64,000 bases of DNA. Source: Myxococcales bacterium. Lineage in GTDB: Bacteria; Myxococcota_A; UBA9042. A program made the position numbers and the translations under genes. The stretch lies in the NCBI GenBank assembly GCA_009692425.1, contig SHZF01000014.1:1-64000 (forward strand), written 5' to 3'. Positions 49,045-57,900 of the stretch are shown here, piece by piece; positions within the stretch are counted from its first letter, which is position 1; every line of letters starts with the position of its first letter. A model generated the notes under the pieces. That model was not told the DNA's origin. It saw only the letters and a program-made list of their open reading frames with translations, and did no database searches.

Positions 49045-50406
49045 TCAGCGTGACCACGCCGGAATCTGTGCAAACGGCAGGTACGGCAGCAGCGCGGCCG
49101 GCAGCGCGACTGAGCCGTCTTCGCGTTGGTGGTTCTCCAGCACCGCGATCAGTGCACGTGATACGGCGACGGCGGTCCCGTTCAACGTATGGACGAAGCG
49201 CGGCTTCTGGCCCTCGCCGGGCTTGACGCGAATGCCGAGACGGCGTGCCTGGAAGTCCGTGCAGTTCGATGCCGACGTCACTTCGCCCCACACGCCGCGC
49301 CCGGGCAGCCACGCCTCGACGTCGAACTTGCGCCACGCCGGCGCCCCGAGATCGCCCGCCGCAATGTCCAGCACGCGGTACGGCACCTCGAGCGCTTGGA
49401 AGATTTCCTCCTCGATCGCGAGCAGTTCGGCGTGGTGGGCATCCGATGTGGCGAGTTCGCCATCGCAGAACACGAACATCTCGACCTTGGTGAACTGGTG
49501 CACACGGTACAGCCCGCGCGACTCGCGGCCGCCCGCACCGGCCTCGGTCCGGAAGCAATGCGACAGGCCTGCAATCCGCAAGGGCAACCGCTCCGCATCG
49601 ATCACGTCGCCCGCCAACATGCCGCCGATCGGGATTTCAGCGGTGCCGACCAGGCACAGGTCGTGGCCTTCGATGTAATAGACCTGCGATTCCGGTCCGC
49701 GCGGCGCGAAGCCAATGCCCTCGAGCACGGCTGGCCGCGCGAGGTCTGGCGTAATCACGGGCCGGAATCCCCGTTTCACCAGCAGTTCCAGGGCAAATCG
49801 CTGGAGCGCCAGGTCGAGGAATACGAGTTCTTCGCGCAGGAAGTAGAATTTCTGCCCCGCGACCTTGGCGCCCGCCTCGAAGTCGACGAGCCCGTGGGCC
49901 TCCGCCAGCTCCACGTGGTCCTTGGGCCGAAAACCGAATGCACGCGGAGTGCCCCAGGTTTTCAGCACACGGTGATCGGTGTCGGCGGCGCCTGCCGGTA
50001 CATCGGGATGCGTCAGATTGGGCAGGCTGCGGTTGCGGGCGTCGAGTTCGGCGTCGAGGGCTTCGACGCGGGCGCGGAGTTCAGGCTCGAGCGTCTTGCA
50101 GCGCTTGCCTGCGCCGACCAGCCACGCACGGTCCTTGGCAAAGGCGTGGGAGTCGGCAGGCATCCCGATTTCCGCGTGCAGCCACGGCGCCAGCGCGGTG
50201 CGCAGTCCGCCGCCATCCAGATCGAGGCGTCCCGTCTGGCGGGCGAGCACGTTCGCTCCGTGCCGCAACTCTTCCAGGCGCACAAGCGTCCGGTTGCGCT
50301 CAGCGTAAGCAGCGGCGATCGCGGCGACATCGACATCGACGTGGCGGCGGATGCAATTGGCCTGGACCGCTTCGACGTTCGCGGCGACGTGGCGGAGATC
50401 GAGCAT
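49045..50406 (-). CDS. serS: Serine-tRNA ligase
   Basis: The predicted protein has 453 aa. N-terminal coiled-coil arm (residues ~30-115) that grips tRNA-Ser, then the class II catalytic core: motif 2 HCFRTEAGAGGRESRGLYRV and HQFTKVEMFVFC, the GEVTSASNCTDFQARRLGIR serine/ATP segment and motif 3 LNGTAVAVSRALIAVLENHQ. ATG 50406 has GGAAGG 8 nt upstream. The arm has SLPNLTHPDVPAGAADTDHR at its return, typical for the family. Single gene convergent with dapD; the alpha/beta hydrolase-like gene upstream on the same strand ends 37 bp before it. Confidence 0.97.
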   Translation of the reverse strand: MLDLRHVAANVEAVQANCIRRHVDVDVAAIAAAYAERNRTLVRLEELRHGANVLARQTGRLDLDGGGLRTALAPWLHAEIGMPADSHAFAKDRAWLVGAGKRCKTLEPELRARVEALDAELDARNRSLPNLTHPDVPAGAADTDHRVLKTWGTPRAFGFRPKDHVELAEAHGLVDFEAGAKVAGQKFYFLREELVFLDLALQRFALELLVKRGFRPVITPDLARPAVLEGIGFAPRGPESQVYYIEGHDLCLVGTAEIPIGGMLAGDVIDAERLPLRIAGLSHCFRTEAGAGGRESRGLYRVHQFTKVEMFVFCDGELATSDAHHAELLAIEEEIFQALEVPYRVLDIAAGDLGAPAWRKFDVEAWLPGRGVWGEVTSASNCTDFQARRLGIRVKPGEGQKPRFVHTLNGTAVAVSRALIAVLENHQREDGSVALPAALLPYLPFAQIPAWSR

Positions 50407-50443
50407 GGGCGCCGCCTTCCGGCATTCGCCGGGGTCCGCCAGT

Positions 50444-51331
50444 CTAGTACGCGACGGGCGTCGAATCGAGGGGCGGCGCGGCCACCGGTGCCCGTGCGAG
50501 CACCGGCCCGAGCGCCGCGTAGAGCCAGCCGACAAGGTCGCCGCGCAGGGTGGGCAGGCTCAGCAGTGCGATGCCACTATGCAGGCCCGGCACGACGACG
50601 GCGCGGCGATTCAGGAGGCGCGCCAACAATTCCCGGCCGGCGTCGGCGCTCTCCGACTTGTCGGCAAAGGCCACGAAGACCTGCCGCCGCGCGATCGACT
50701 CCACCGCGTCCCGAACATCGAGGTCCGGGACGTCGATAGCAGCCGAGAGCGCCACCAGCGCGCTGACCTCGTCGTGCCCGGCGGCGTACAGCAGGACGGC
50801 GGTTGCGGCGTCGTCGGCAGCGAGCACTGCAATGGGTGCCGGCGCAGCCCCCGGCCGCACGCGCAGGGCGGCCAGCGCGGCCGCCAGGAGCAAGGCCTGC
50901 TCGCGCACGCGTGCCGTCCGATCGGCGATAGGCGGCGCGCCGGCCACGCCCTCGAGGGTTGCCACGGCGGCGTCGCGGTGGGCGCGCAGCGTCTCCAGCA
51001 CAGGCAGCCACGCCGGAACGTCGGCAGCATCCGCAGCGGCCGCCACCACGAGCGGAGCGCCGGCCTCGCGCGACGGCCACAGTCGCACATCGAGCGTGCG
51101 CCCGTCGGGCAGCGGCACGGCAATTCGCCTGCCGGGACCCAGCGGAGCCACGCGGCGGGGCCGGGGCACCTCTGTCTGCGGGGCGCCGAGCGTGCGGTCG
51201 TCGGCCGACGCGATGGGGCGCTGCGGCATCGGTGCCGTCGGGTCCGGGTCGACCACCGCGAAGTGCCCGACGATCAAGGCCGTCAGGACAGCCAGCAAGG
51301 CGAGCAATGCCCAGGCTTGGCGCGTCTGCAT
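50444..51331 (-). CDS. Membrane-anchored alpha/beta-hydrolase-like protein
   Basis: The predicted protein has 295 aa. N-terminal membrane anchor or signal (~5-25, WALLALLAVLTALIVGHFAV), a short Pro-rich linker, then a domain with alternating strands and helices resembling dienelactone-hydrolase-type folds (GAPLVVAAAADAADVPAWLP, PIAVLAADDAATAVLLYAAG, RQVFVAFADKSESADAGREL, VVVPGLHSGIALLS). The nucleophile position reads AADDAA rather than GxSxG, so a classical serine hydrolase is doubtful, although Asp and the final His (LHSGI) are plausibly placed. Periplasmic face is expected. Located upstream of serS on the same strand; ATG 51331 has only a weak ribosome site. Confidence 0.6.
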   Translation of the reverse strand: MQTRQAWALLALLAVLTALIVGHFAVVDPDPTAPMPQRPIASADDRTLGAPQTEVPRPRRVAPLGPGRRIAVPLPDGRTLDVRLWPSREAGAPLVVAAAADAADVPAWLPVLETLRAHRDAAVATLEGVAGAPPIADRTARVREQALLLAAALAALRVRPGAAPAPIAVLAADDAATAVLLYAAGHDEVSALVALSAAIDVPDLDVRDAVESIARRQVFVAFADKSESADAGRELLARLLNRRAVVVPGLHSGIALLSLPTLRGDLVGWLYAALGPVLARAPVAAPPLDSTPVAY

Positions 51332-51504
51332 CCGTTCGCCGCCGCCGGCAAGAAGGGAGCCGACCCGGGCGTTGTAGCGTCGGGCCGCGCGGTCGGCAAC
51401 TCGGAGCGGTGGCGCGCCGCATCGCCACGCGCACCGTCGATGTGGTCGCACCCCGCCGCGTGCGGTACCGTACGGAGCCTGCCCGCGGCAGGCTTCGGGT
51501 CTGG

Positions 51505-52290
51505 ATGCACGGCCTCGCCGCGATGCTGCTGTTCCTGTTCGCTTGCGGCTGCGCCACACGGACGCTGGCGGTTTCCGTCGGGCCTGCCGCTGCCGGGTCC
51601 ACACGCTCCAGCGACGCGACCGCCGAGCAGGACTCCCCTGCAGGAGGATCAGACGCCGCCGGCGCGGCCGAGTCGCGGACCTCGATCGCGAACGTGGGCC
51701 AGAATCCTGCGGCATCCTGCGGCACAGGCAAGCCGCCTGGCCCGGACGCCTTCGTTGCAGACGTGCCGCCGCCGCCCGCCACCTGCCCGGCAGCGCCGTC
51801 GCCCCTCTTCGCCGAAGAGGCGGCACCACCGCCGACGCTGGCTGTCGAACTTGGCATCGCCGCTCCGCCCGACGGTGCATTCGCCCTCCTGGCGCCGGGC
51901 ACGTGGCGCCCCATCGATCACGGCGTCCAGGGTGGCATGCACGTGGCGGTCGGCATCCGGGTGGGCCTTCCCGGCGAAAAGGCGGCAAAGCTGCTGGCCC
52001 AGATTCACGCCACGGCAGCGCTGTCGTGCGATCCCGTGGCGGCAACCTCGATCCCGGCCCGTTGGCTCGTCCAGGCGGCGGGCGCGGCAGATGCCTACAC
52101 GGACGTCATCCCGAGCGGGCCTCCGCTGTGGCTCATCTTTCCAGAGCCCGGCACACAATCTGCCAAGTATTGCGGCCGATGGCTGCGCCTCCACGTGCAG
52201 GTCCGCATCAAGGGCACGGCGCTGTGGGGCGAGACGACCCTCGCGGTTCGTCTGTACGACGGGCTGGTCGCGGGCCGGGAGGCCCCCTGA
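51505..52290 (+). CDS. Lipoprotein of unknown function
   Basis: The predicted protein has 261 aa. ATG 51505 begins a lipoprotein signal (MHGLAAMLLFLFAC, lipid Cys14, or Cys16 in ACGC). A Ser/Ala/Thr/Pro-rich linker of ~100 residues precedes a ~140-residue beta-rich domain starting VELGIAAPPDGAFALLAPGT and ending WGETTLAVRLYDGLVAG. Three cysteines lie in the mature part. I do not recognise a family. The frame is open upstream, but the signal peptide fixes the start; a ribosome site is not obvious. Followed by 400 bp without a gene. Confidence 0.6.
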   Translation: MHGLAAMLLFLFACGCATRTLAVSVGPAAAGSTRSSDATAEQDSPAGGSDAAGAAESRTSIANVGQNPAASCGTGKPPGPDAFVADVPPPPATCPAAPSPLFAEEAAPPPTLAVELGIAAPPDGAFALLAPGTWRPIDHGVQGGMHVAVGIRVGLPGEKAAKLLAQIHATAALSCDPVAATSIPARWLVQAAGAADAYTDVIPSGPPLWLIFPEPGTQSAKYCGRWLRLHVQVRIKGTALWGETTLAVRLYDGLVAGREAP

Positions 52291-52690
52291 GGGACCCCTT
52301 GCGATCGCGCAACGAGCCTCAGCAGCAAGGGGCTGGCGCTGCACCATTTTTCTGGCCAAGCTGCGGCCGGCGCGGGCAATTGACACTCGTAGCGGCCGAA
52401 TGGTAGGTTGTCTAACCGTAAGAACCGCACCGGCGAGGCCTGCGCTCAGGTTCGCCTGCTCGGCGGGTCTCCCCCGCATCGGCACGTCGGTCGGTTTGAA
52501 CGGGCACGCCGCCCAAAGAGTCCAGCGCGCTGGACTTGACGCTGTGTTGCTGCTAGGAGTGTTGTCGCGACGCGCCAGCTTGGCTCCCACGCGGGAGCCT
52601 CGGGCGGAGGCACTTCAGACGAGTGCTATAGCATTGAGGAACCATCGGCTGCGGCAGGGAAGAACCATGGGCAGCAGAACGGAGGAAATG
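52291..52690 (+). promoter_or_regulatory. 400-bp leader/promoter region with palindromes before the Cys-rich lipoprotein
   Basis: No credible gene is seen here. It contains an 18-bp perfect palindrome centred on GTCCAGCGCGCTGGAC (52519-52536), followed immediately by TTGAC. A GGCTCCC-ACGC-GGGAGCC hairpin lies at 52582-52599 and the palindrome TGCTATAGCA near 52624-52633. GGAGG at 52681 is the ribosome site of the next gene. The AT-richer TATAGC and TTGAC could be promoter pieces, but their spacing is not canonical. I could not match it to a known riboswitch. Confidence 0.4.
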
Positions 52691-54808
52691 ATGTCTCGCC
52701 TGATCGACCGTGCTTGGCTACGTGCCGCCCCCGTTGCCGTACTCGGCGTCGTCGTGCTCGGCTTGGGCGCGTGCGCTGAGGACGTGCCCACCGCTGGCGG
52801 TGAGAAGACCGACGTCGCCGAATCGGATTCGCAAGGCGCGACGGGTGAGGTGGCTACAACGCCCGACACGACCGCGGCTCCTGACGTGACCGTGACGCCC
52901 GATGTCCCCGTGACGCCCGATGTCCCCGTTTCGCCCGACGTGGCCCCTGAGCCCGACGTGGTTCCGATCGACACCTCCGAGGTGAAGACGAATCTGTGCC
53001 CAGGCGGCGCGAACTGCGACTGCAAGGACTCGAAGGAATGCGACACGGGGCTCTGCCTCGAGACGCCCGACGGCAAGAAGTGCGGCCAGAAGTGCTCCGA
53101 TGCGGCGTGCTCGGCCGGCTACGGCTGCAAGGTTGTCGATACCGGCGGCGGCGATCCCGTGAGCTTCTGCGTGCCCCTCGCGCTGGCCACGTGTTCGCCG
53201 TGCCAGGTCAACAAGGACTGTCAGGTGCAGGGCCTCACCGACGCGCTGTGCATCGCGTACGGCGGCGCCGGCAAGTTCTGCGGCTCGGCGTGCACGAAGG
53301 ACGAGGAGTGCCCGGGCAAGGAGTACGGCTGCGTCAACATCACCGACGAAGGCACAGGCAAGACGTCGAAGCAGTGCAAATTGAAGACGAAGCCCGGCAC
53401 CGGCGCCGACTGCAGCAAGGACGCCAAGGTGTGTGGCACCGGCGAAGTGTGCGACGCGGGCAAGTGCGCGATCCAGCCGGCGTGTGCTTGCTCAGCGTGG
53501 GCCAAGCAGTCGGGCCTGAAGACGACCTGTAGCGCGGCCGATTTCGGCAAGAGCTGCACGGCGGAGCGCAAGTGTGGACCGAACGGCCTCGAGGACTGCA
53601 CGGCCAAGGTCGTGCCGTGCTCGGTCAAGGGCTTCAAGGACGGCACGAACAAAGCGTGCACGACGAACGCCGAATGCACAGACAAGGGCGAAGAGTGCAA
53701 CGCCGGCAAGTGCGCGGTCCTGATCGGCGAATGCAAGGGCGAGCCGGCGTGCGGCAGCACGGCCAGCTGTGCCAAGATCGACCCGCCGGTGGCCGAAACC
53801 TGCGACGCCAAGGACAACGACTGCGACGGCGCAACCGACGAGGAGTTCACCTGGAAGAACCCGGTGGACGGCGCCGAACTGAAGTGGGGCGCCAGTTGCG
53901 GCGCCGGACCGTGCGCGGGCGGCTCCGTCGTTTGCGAGACGAACATCAAGGCGGCGTGCTCCACGGCTGCGAAGGCGAAGGCGACCGAGGACTGCAACAA
54001 CGTCGACGACGACTGCAATGGCAAGCTCGACGACCTGACCTGCGACGACAAGAACGAGTGCACGGACAATGCGTGCGCTTCGACGACCTCGACCTGCACG
54101 AATCCGCCGAATTCCTCGAAGTGCGACGACAAGAATGCGTGCACTGGCGAAGACGCTTGCGACGGCAAGGGCGCCTGCATCGGCAAGGTCAAGGACTGCG
54201 GCGACGCCAAGCAGTGCACCAAGGACGAGTGCGACCCGACGAACGGGAAGTGCGCGAACCCGAACCTGGTCGGCTCATGCGACGATGCGAATGCGTGCTC
54301 GATCGGCGACAGCTGCGGCGACAACAAGGGCGTGTACGAGTGCCTGCCCGGCAAGGACCCGCTCAAGTGCGACGATGCAAACGCGTGCACCGACGACGTG
54401 TGCGACACGCTCAAGGGCTGCCAGTCCAAGCCGAACGCCGGCACGTTCTCGTGCTACTCTGGCGACGAGAAGTCCAAGGGCGTCGGCGTCTGCAAGGAGG
54501 GCGTCAAGAAGTGCGACCCGGCGACGGGCAAGATCCTGGACAAGTGCGAGAATGAAGTGGTGCCGTCGAAGTCCGAGGCCTGCGACGGCAAGGACGACAC
54601 CTGCGACGGCAAGACGGACGAGGGCTGCAAACCGACGTCGGTCGCGATCACGTTCTCTTCGGCTTATGTGCAGGGCAAGTCGGGCGACAAGCAGCTCCAG
54701 ATGCTGGTCGGCCCGTCGGGGCCGGTCGGCAAGGCCAAGGGCACGGGCAAGTACGAGGTCGACTTCGGCTTCCTGGCTTGGCTCAAGGCGCTCGTGGGCG
54801 GCAAGTAA
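52691..54808 (+). CDS. Large Cys-rich lipoprotein with MopE-type repeats
   Basis: The predicted protein has 705 aa. Lipobox LGAC (Cys28), then a Thr/Pro/Asp/Val-rich stalk with PDVxVTPDVPV repeats to ~85, and about 600 residues with dozens of cysteines. Repeat types include CDDKNACTGEDACDGKGAC and three MopE-like units (CDAKDNDCDGATDE, CNNVDDDCNGKLDD, CDGKDDTCDGKTDEGC) whose Asp/Asn residues suggest Ca or Cu binding, as in methanotroph MopE. It is probably a disulfide-rich surface protein. The second of two ATGs (52691) is taken because GGAGG is 5 nt from it. The fragment at 1-228 is a relative. Function is not known for the myxobacterial members. Confidence 0.85.
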   Translation: MSRLIDRAWLRAAPVAVLGVVVLGLGACAEDVPTAGGEKTDVAESDSQGATGEVATTPDTTAAPDVTVTPDVPVTPDVPVSPDVAPEPDVVPIDTSEVKTNLCPGGANCDCKDSKECDTGLCLETPDGKKCGQKCSDAACSAGYGCKVVDTGGGDPVSFCVPLALATCSPCQVNKDCQVQGLTDALCIAYGGAGKFCGSACTKDEECPGKEYGCVNITDEGTGKTSKQCKLKTKPGTGADCSKDAKVCGTGEVCDAGKCAIQPACACSAWAKQSGLKTTCSAADFGKSCTAERKCGPNGLEDCTAKVVPCSVKGFKDGTNKACTTNAECTDKGEECNAGKCAVLIGECKGEPACGSTASCAKIDPPVAETCDAKDNDCDGATDEEFTWKNPVDGAELKWGASCGAGPCAGGSVVCETNIKAACSTAAKAKATEDCNNVDDDCNGKLDDLTCDDKNECTDNACASTTSTCTNPPNSSKCDDKNACTGEDACDGKGACIGKVKDCGDAKQCTKDECDPTNGKCANPNLVGSCDDANACSIGDSCGDNKGVYECLPGKDPLKCDDANACTDDVCDTLKGCQSKPNAGTFSCYSGDEKSKGVGVCKEGVKKCDPATGKILDKCENEVVPSKSEACDGKDDTCDGKTDEGCKPTSVAITFSSAYVQGKSGDKQLQMLVGPSGPVGKAKGTGKYEVDFGFLAWLKALVGGK

Positions 54809-54855
54809 GACAACGGGCGGGCAGCGGCAGTTTCTTCCGCCCGGCGGCGCGCGAT

Positions 54856-56706
54856 TTGTGGGCAGCAGACCAGCTTCGGACGCTCCTCGATGAGCGTGTG
54901 ATCGTGCTCGACGGCGCGATGGGCACGCAGCTCTACGACGCCGGCTTCAGCTACGAGCGTGCGTTCGACGGCCTGAACCTCAGCCACCCGCAGGTCGTGC
55001 GCCGCGTGCATCGCGACTACGTGGATGCCGGCGCGCACATCGTGACCACGAATACGTTCGGAGCCAACCGCCTGCGGTTGCAGCGCACGCACCTGGGCGA
55101 GCAGGTGGCAGCGATCAATGCGGCCGGCGTTCGGCTGGCCCGCGAGGCGGTCCACGCGCGGCCGCCGCACAACCGTCCCCTGGTGGGCGCAAGCGTCGGG
55201 CCGCTCGGGCAGCCGTTGGCACCGATCGGCCGACTGACGCGCGAATTGGCGGCTGAGGCGTTTCGCGAGCAGTTGCAAGCGTTGGCTGATGCCGACCCGG
55301 ACCTGTTCCTGCTGGAGACGTTTTCGGACCTCGACGAATTGCGCCTGTGTGCCCACGTGCTGGCCGAGGTGGCGCCGGGTGTCGCGTTCCTGGCGTTTGC
55401 GACGTTCACCGAAGAGGGCAAGACGATCTACGGCCACAAGCCCGAGGAGATCGCGCGCGGCCTACTCGCCGAAGGAGCCGCCGCGGTGGGCGCGAATTGC
55501 TCGACGGGTCCCCAGGCGCTCGACACGGTCGTCGAACGCATGGGGCGCGTCCCGCACGCGCGCCTCGCCTTGTCGCCCAACGCCGGGCTGCCCCGCCTGG
55601 TCGATGGCCGCTACGTCTACGTGGCCTCTCCAGACTACTTCGCCGAGTGGGCCGTGCGCATGGCCGACGCCGGCGTGCGCGCGATCGGCGGCTGTTGCGG
55701 CACCGGACCGGGCCACGTCGCCAAGATGGTCACGGCCGTCGGCGTGCGGTCGCCGCAGGTGCGGGTGGTCGCCAACGAAGCACTGCCGGAGGCCCGCGAC
55801 ACGGACGCTCCCGTCCCGCAGGCGAGCGGGCGCGTCGGTTCGGACTTCGAGCGCAAGTTGGCTGCGGGCGCGTTCGTGGTCAGCGTCGAACTCGACCCGC
55901 CACGTGGCATCGACTGCGAGCGGCTGATTCATGGAGCCGTCGCGCTGCGGCAGGCGGGAGTCGACGCGATCAACATCGCCGATTCCCCACTCGCGACGGC
56001 GCGCATGAGCCCGTTGGCCTTGGCGGTGCTGATCCGCCAACAGGTGGACATCGAAATCTTGCTGCACATGTCCTGCCGAGACCGCAACTTGTTGGGCTTG
56101 CTGGGAGAGTCGATGGGGTCACACGCGCTGGGCGTGCGCCACCTGTTGTGCGTCACGGGCGATCCGCCTTCTGTCGGCGACTACCCCGGCACGCGCGGCG
56201 TGTTTGAGGTCGACTCGATCGGCTTGCTCGCGACATTGGCGCGCCTCAACCGCGGCCAGGACGCGAACGGCAAAGCGCTGAACTACCGCACTGATTTTCG
56301 CCTGTCGTGCGCCGTGAATCCGACGGCGCCAGACCTCGATCGGGAGGTCGAGCGCTTTCACCGCAAGGTCGATGCCGGAGCCACGTACGCGTTGACGCAG
56401 CCGCTGTACGATCCGGTCGATCTGGAGCGATTCATCGAACGCGCGCGCCCGCCCATCCCGATCCTGGTGGGCGTGCTGCCGCTGCGCAATGCGCGCCACG
56501 CCCACTTCATCCACCACGAAGTCCCGGGCATGGCGATCCCGCTGTCGATTCGGGAGCGCATGCGGCAGGCAGGGGAGCGCGGACCCGACGAGGGTGTCGC
56601 GATTGGCCGCGAGTTCCTGGCCGCCGTGAAACCGCTGGTTGCCGGCACGTACCTGATGCCGCCGTTCAACAAATTTGAAATGGCGATCGAGATGTTGGCT
56701 GACTAA
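54856..56706 (+). CDS. Bifunctional homocysteine S-methyltransferase / 5,10-methylenetetrahydrofolate reductase
   Basis: The predicted protein has 616 aa, matching the ~610 of this fused family. N-terminal homocysteine methyltransferase barrel: VIVLDGAMGTQLYDAGFSYE, TNTFGANRLRL, VGANCSTGP and IGGCCGTGPGHV, whose three Cys bind zinc. C-terminal MTHFR barrel with FAD: FVVSVELDPPRG, ILLHMSCRDRNLLGLLG, LCVTGDPPSVGDYP and YALTQPLYDPVDLERF. It would couple methyl-THF formation to methionine synthesis without cobalamin domains. No ATG is available in frame; TTG 54856 is the start that fits the domain best, while TTG 54778 would overlap the previous gene. No Shine-Dalgarno is seen, so the start is uncertain. 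Confidence 0.88.
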   Translation: MWAADQLRTLLDERVIVLDGAMGTQLYDAGFSYERAFDGLNLSHPQVVRRVHRDYVDAGAHIVTTNTFGANRLRLQRTHLGEQVAAINAAGVRLAREAVHARPPHNRPLVGASVGPLGQPLAPIGRLTRELAAEAFREQLQALADADPDLFLLETFSDLDELRLCAHVLAEVAPGVAFLAFATFTEEGKTIYGHKPEEIARGLLAEGAAAVGANCSTGPQALDTVVERMGRVPHARLALSPNAGLPRLVDGRYVYVASPDYFAEWAVRMADAGVRAIGGCCGTGPGHVAKMVTAVGVRSPQVRVVANEALPEARDTDAPVPQASGRVGSDFERKLAAGAFVVSVELDPPRGIDCERLIHGAVALRQAGVDAINIADSPLATARMSPLALAVLIRQQVDIEILLHMSCRDRNLLGLLGESMGSHALGVRHLLCVTGDPPSVGDYPGTRGVFEVDSIGLLATLARLNRGQDANGKALNYRTDFRLSCAVNPTAPDLDREVERFHRKVDAGATYALTQPLYDPVDLERFIERARPPIPILVGVLPLRNARHAHFIHHEVPGMAIPLSIRERMRQAGERGPDEGVAIGREFLAAVKPLVAGTYLMPPFNKFEMAIEMLAD

Positions 56707-56787
56707 TACCAAATCCCTTGAATTCTGCTCGGTACTCGCTCGCCGCGTTCGTCGCGAGCCCTCGATCCGATTCGGCGGGCTTGGGTA
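56707..56787. repeat. Long imperfect hairpin element after the methyltransferase gene
   Basis: TACCAAATCCC starts one base after the stop codon and pairs with GGGCTTGGGTA (56777-56787) in nine of eleven positions. Inside, GAAT pairs with ATTC and GCTCGC with GCGAGC. Bounded by near-inverted ends and placed at a 3' end, it resembles a REP/MITE-like element or terminator, but only one copy is in the window. Confidence 0.4.
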
Positions 56788-56846
56788 TCATCACGCCGCG
56801 CCAAAGTCCCGCGCAGCGGGCGCCTATGCGGCCAGGCCAGCAACGC

Positions 56847-57719
56847 CTACAACTCGATCACTTCGCCTTCCCGCACGAACGCCGCATTCGGGTGCATATC
56901 GCGCAAGGCGATGGCGATCTCATCGAGTTGTCCGTCCTCGCGCGCGGGCTCGTGGTGGAAAAGCAGCACGCGCTTGGCTCCCGCTGCCTTGGCGTGCCGC
57001 AGCGCCGCTTCGTGCGTGGCGTGGCCCCAGCCCCGGCGCGGCGGACCCGCGCGGCCGTGGTATTCGTCTTCGGTATAGGTCGCATCGACGGACAGCACAT
57101 CGCAGTCGCGCGCCAGTTCCAGGAATACGGGGTCGAGTTCTCCGTCTGCCGGGTGCTCCCAGTCCGATGCGTGCACGAACGAGCGGCCATCGCACTCGAA
57201 CCGGTACCCCACCACACCGCCTGGGTGGTGCAGGCGGCGCGTATGGATGTGGAGTGGGCCGAACTGGAGGGAATCGCCCATCGTCAGCCGCTTGAAGGTG
57301 ATGGTGGCGCTCAGGTCGTCCATCGAGATCGGGAACGCGGGCTGGGCAAAGAGGGCGCGCAGGACATCCTCTACGGCAGAGCCATTGTGCAGGGCAGAGT
57401 AGACGTCGAACGTGTTGCCGGGCACGAGGAACGGGACGAAGAACGGAAAGCCCTGAACATGATCCAGGTGCAGGTGCGTCATGAAAAAGGTGACGTTCAC
57501 CGGCGCGCGCTTCATCAGCGAGTTGCCGAACAGGCGTACGCCCGTGCCCCCGTCGATACCAAAGGTCTGGTCGCCCGCGACGAGTTCGAGGCTGGTCGTG
57601 TTGCCGCCGTAGCGCACGGTGTCGGGACCCGGGGCCGGGATGCTGCCGCGAACTCCCCAATACTTCACGCGGAACGGCACACGGGCATTGGTCGGCGCGC
57701 CGGGAGTCGATTCGGTCAC
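56847..57719 (-). CDS. Metallo-beta-lactamase-fold hydrolase
   Basis: The predicted protein has 290 aa. It starts VKYWGVRGSIPAPGPDTVRY and GGNTTSLEL, the N-terminal pattern of the MBL proteins related to PhnP/RNase Z and cyclic-nucleotide phosphodiesterases. Zinc ligands: HLHLDH (TFFMTHLHLDHVQGFPFF), HHPGG, FVHASDWEH and LLFHHEP. The substrate cannot be read: cyclic nucleotide or phosphodiester hydrolysis is likely from subfamily memory. GTG 57719 with AGGTGG 5 nt upstream is preferred to GTG 57728. Convergent with the methyltransferase gene across the hairpin element. Confidence 0.88.
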   Translation of the reverse strand: MTESTPGAPTNARVPFRVKYWGVRGSIPAPGPDTVRYGGNTTSLELVAGDQTFGIDGGTGVRLFGNSLMKRAPVNVTFFMTHLHLDHVQGFPFFVPFLVPGNTFDVYSALHNGSAVEDVLRALFAQPAFPISMDDLSATITFKRLTMGDSLQFGPLHIHTRRLHHPGGVVGYRFECDGRSFVHASDWEHPADGELDPVFLELARDCDVLSVDATYTEDEYHGRAGPPRRGWGHATHEAALRHAKAAGAKRVLLFHHEPAREDGQLDEIAIALRDMHPNAAFVREGEVIEL

Positions 57720-57900
57720 GAAGTCCACCTGGCCGAAGGACCGGGGTCGGATTGCCCGGCTGCCACCGCATGGCGGCAGCGCGACGTCGTGCGCACCGCA
57801 CCGCCAGAGTTCCTCCGTTGCCCGTCAGGCCAGGTCCTCCAGCACCGCAGGCGAATGTACACGCAAGTCCGGGCTTGCGGCAAGATTTCTGCCGGAGCCA

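Noticed and set aside
49045-50535. Longer serine-tRNA ligase start
   Set aside because: The 43 extra codons are Arg-rich and not part of the conserved N-terminal arm; MLDLRHV at 50406 is the usual start, with GGAAGG upstream.
52291-52690. Cobalamin, SAM or c-di-GMP riboswitch
   Set aside because: No recognisable conserved boxes of these classes; the hairpins are simple palindromes.
56847-57801. Overlapping minus-strand frame at 56920-57801
   Set aside because: Shadow of the metallo-beta-lactamase gene, whose zinc motifs are in the other frame.
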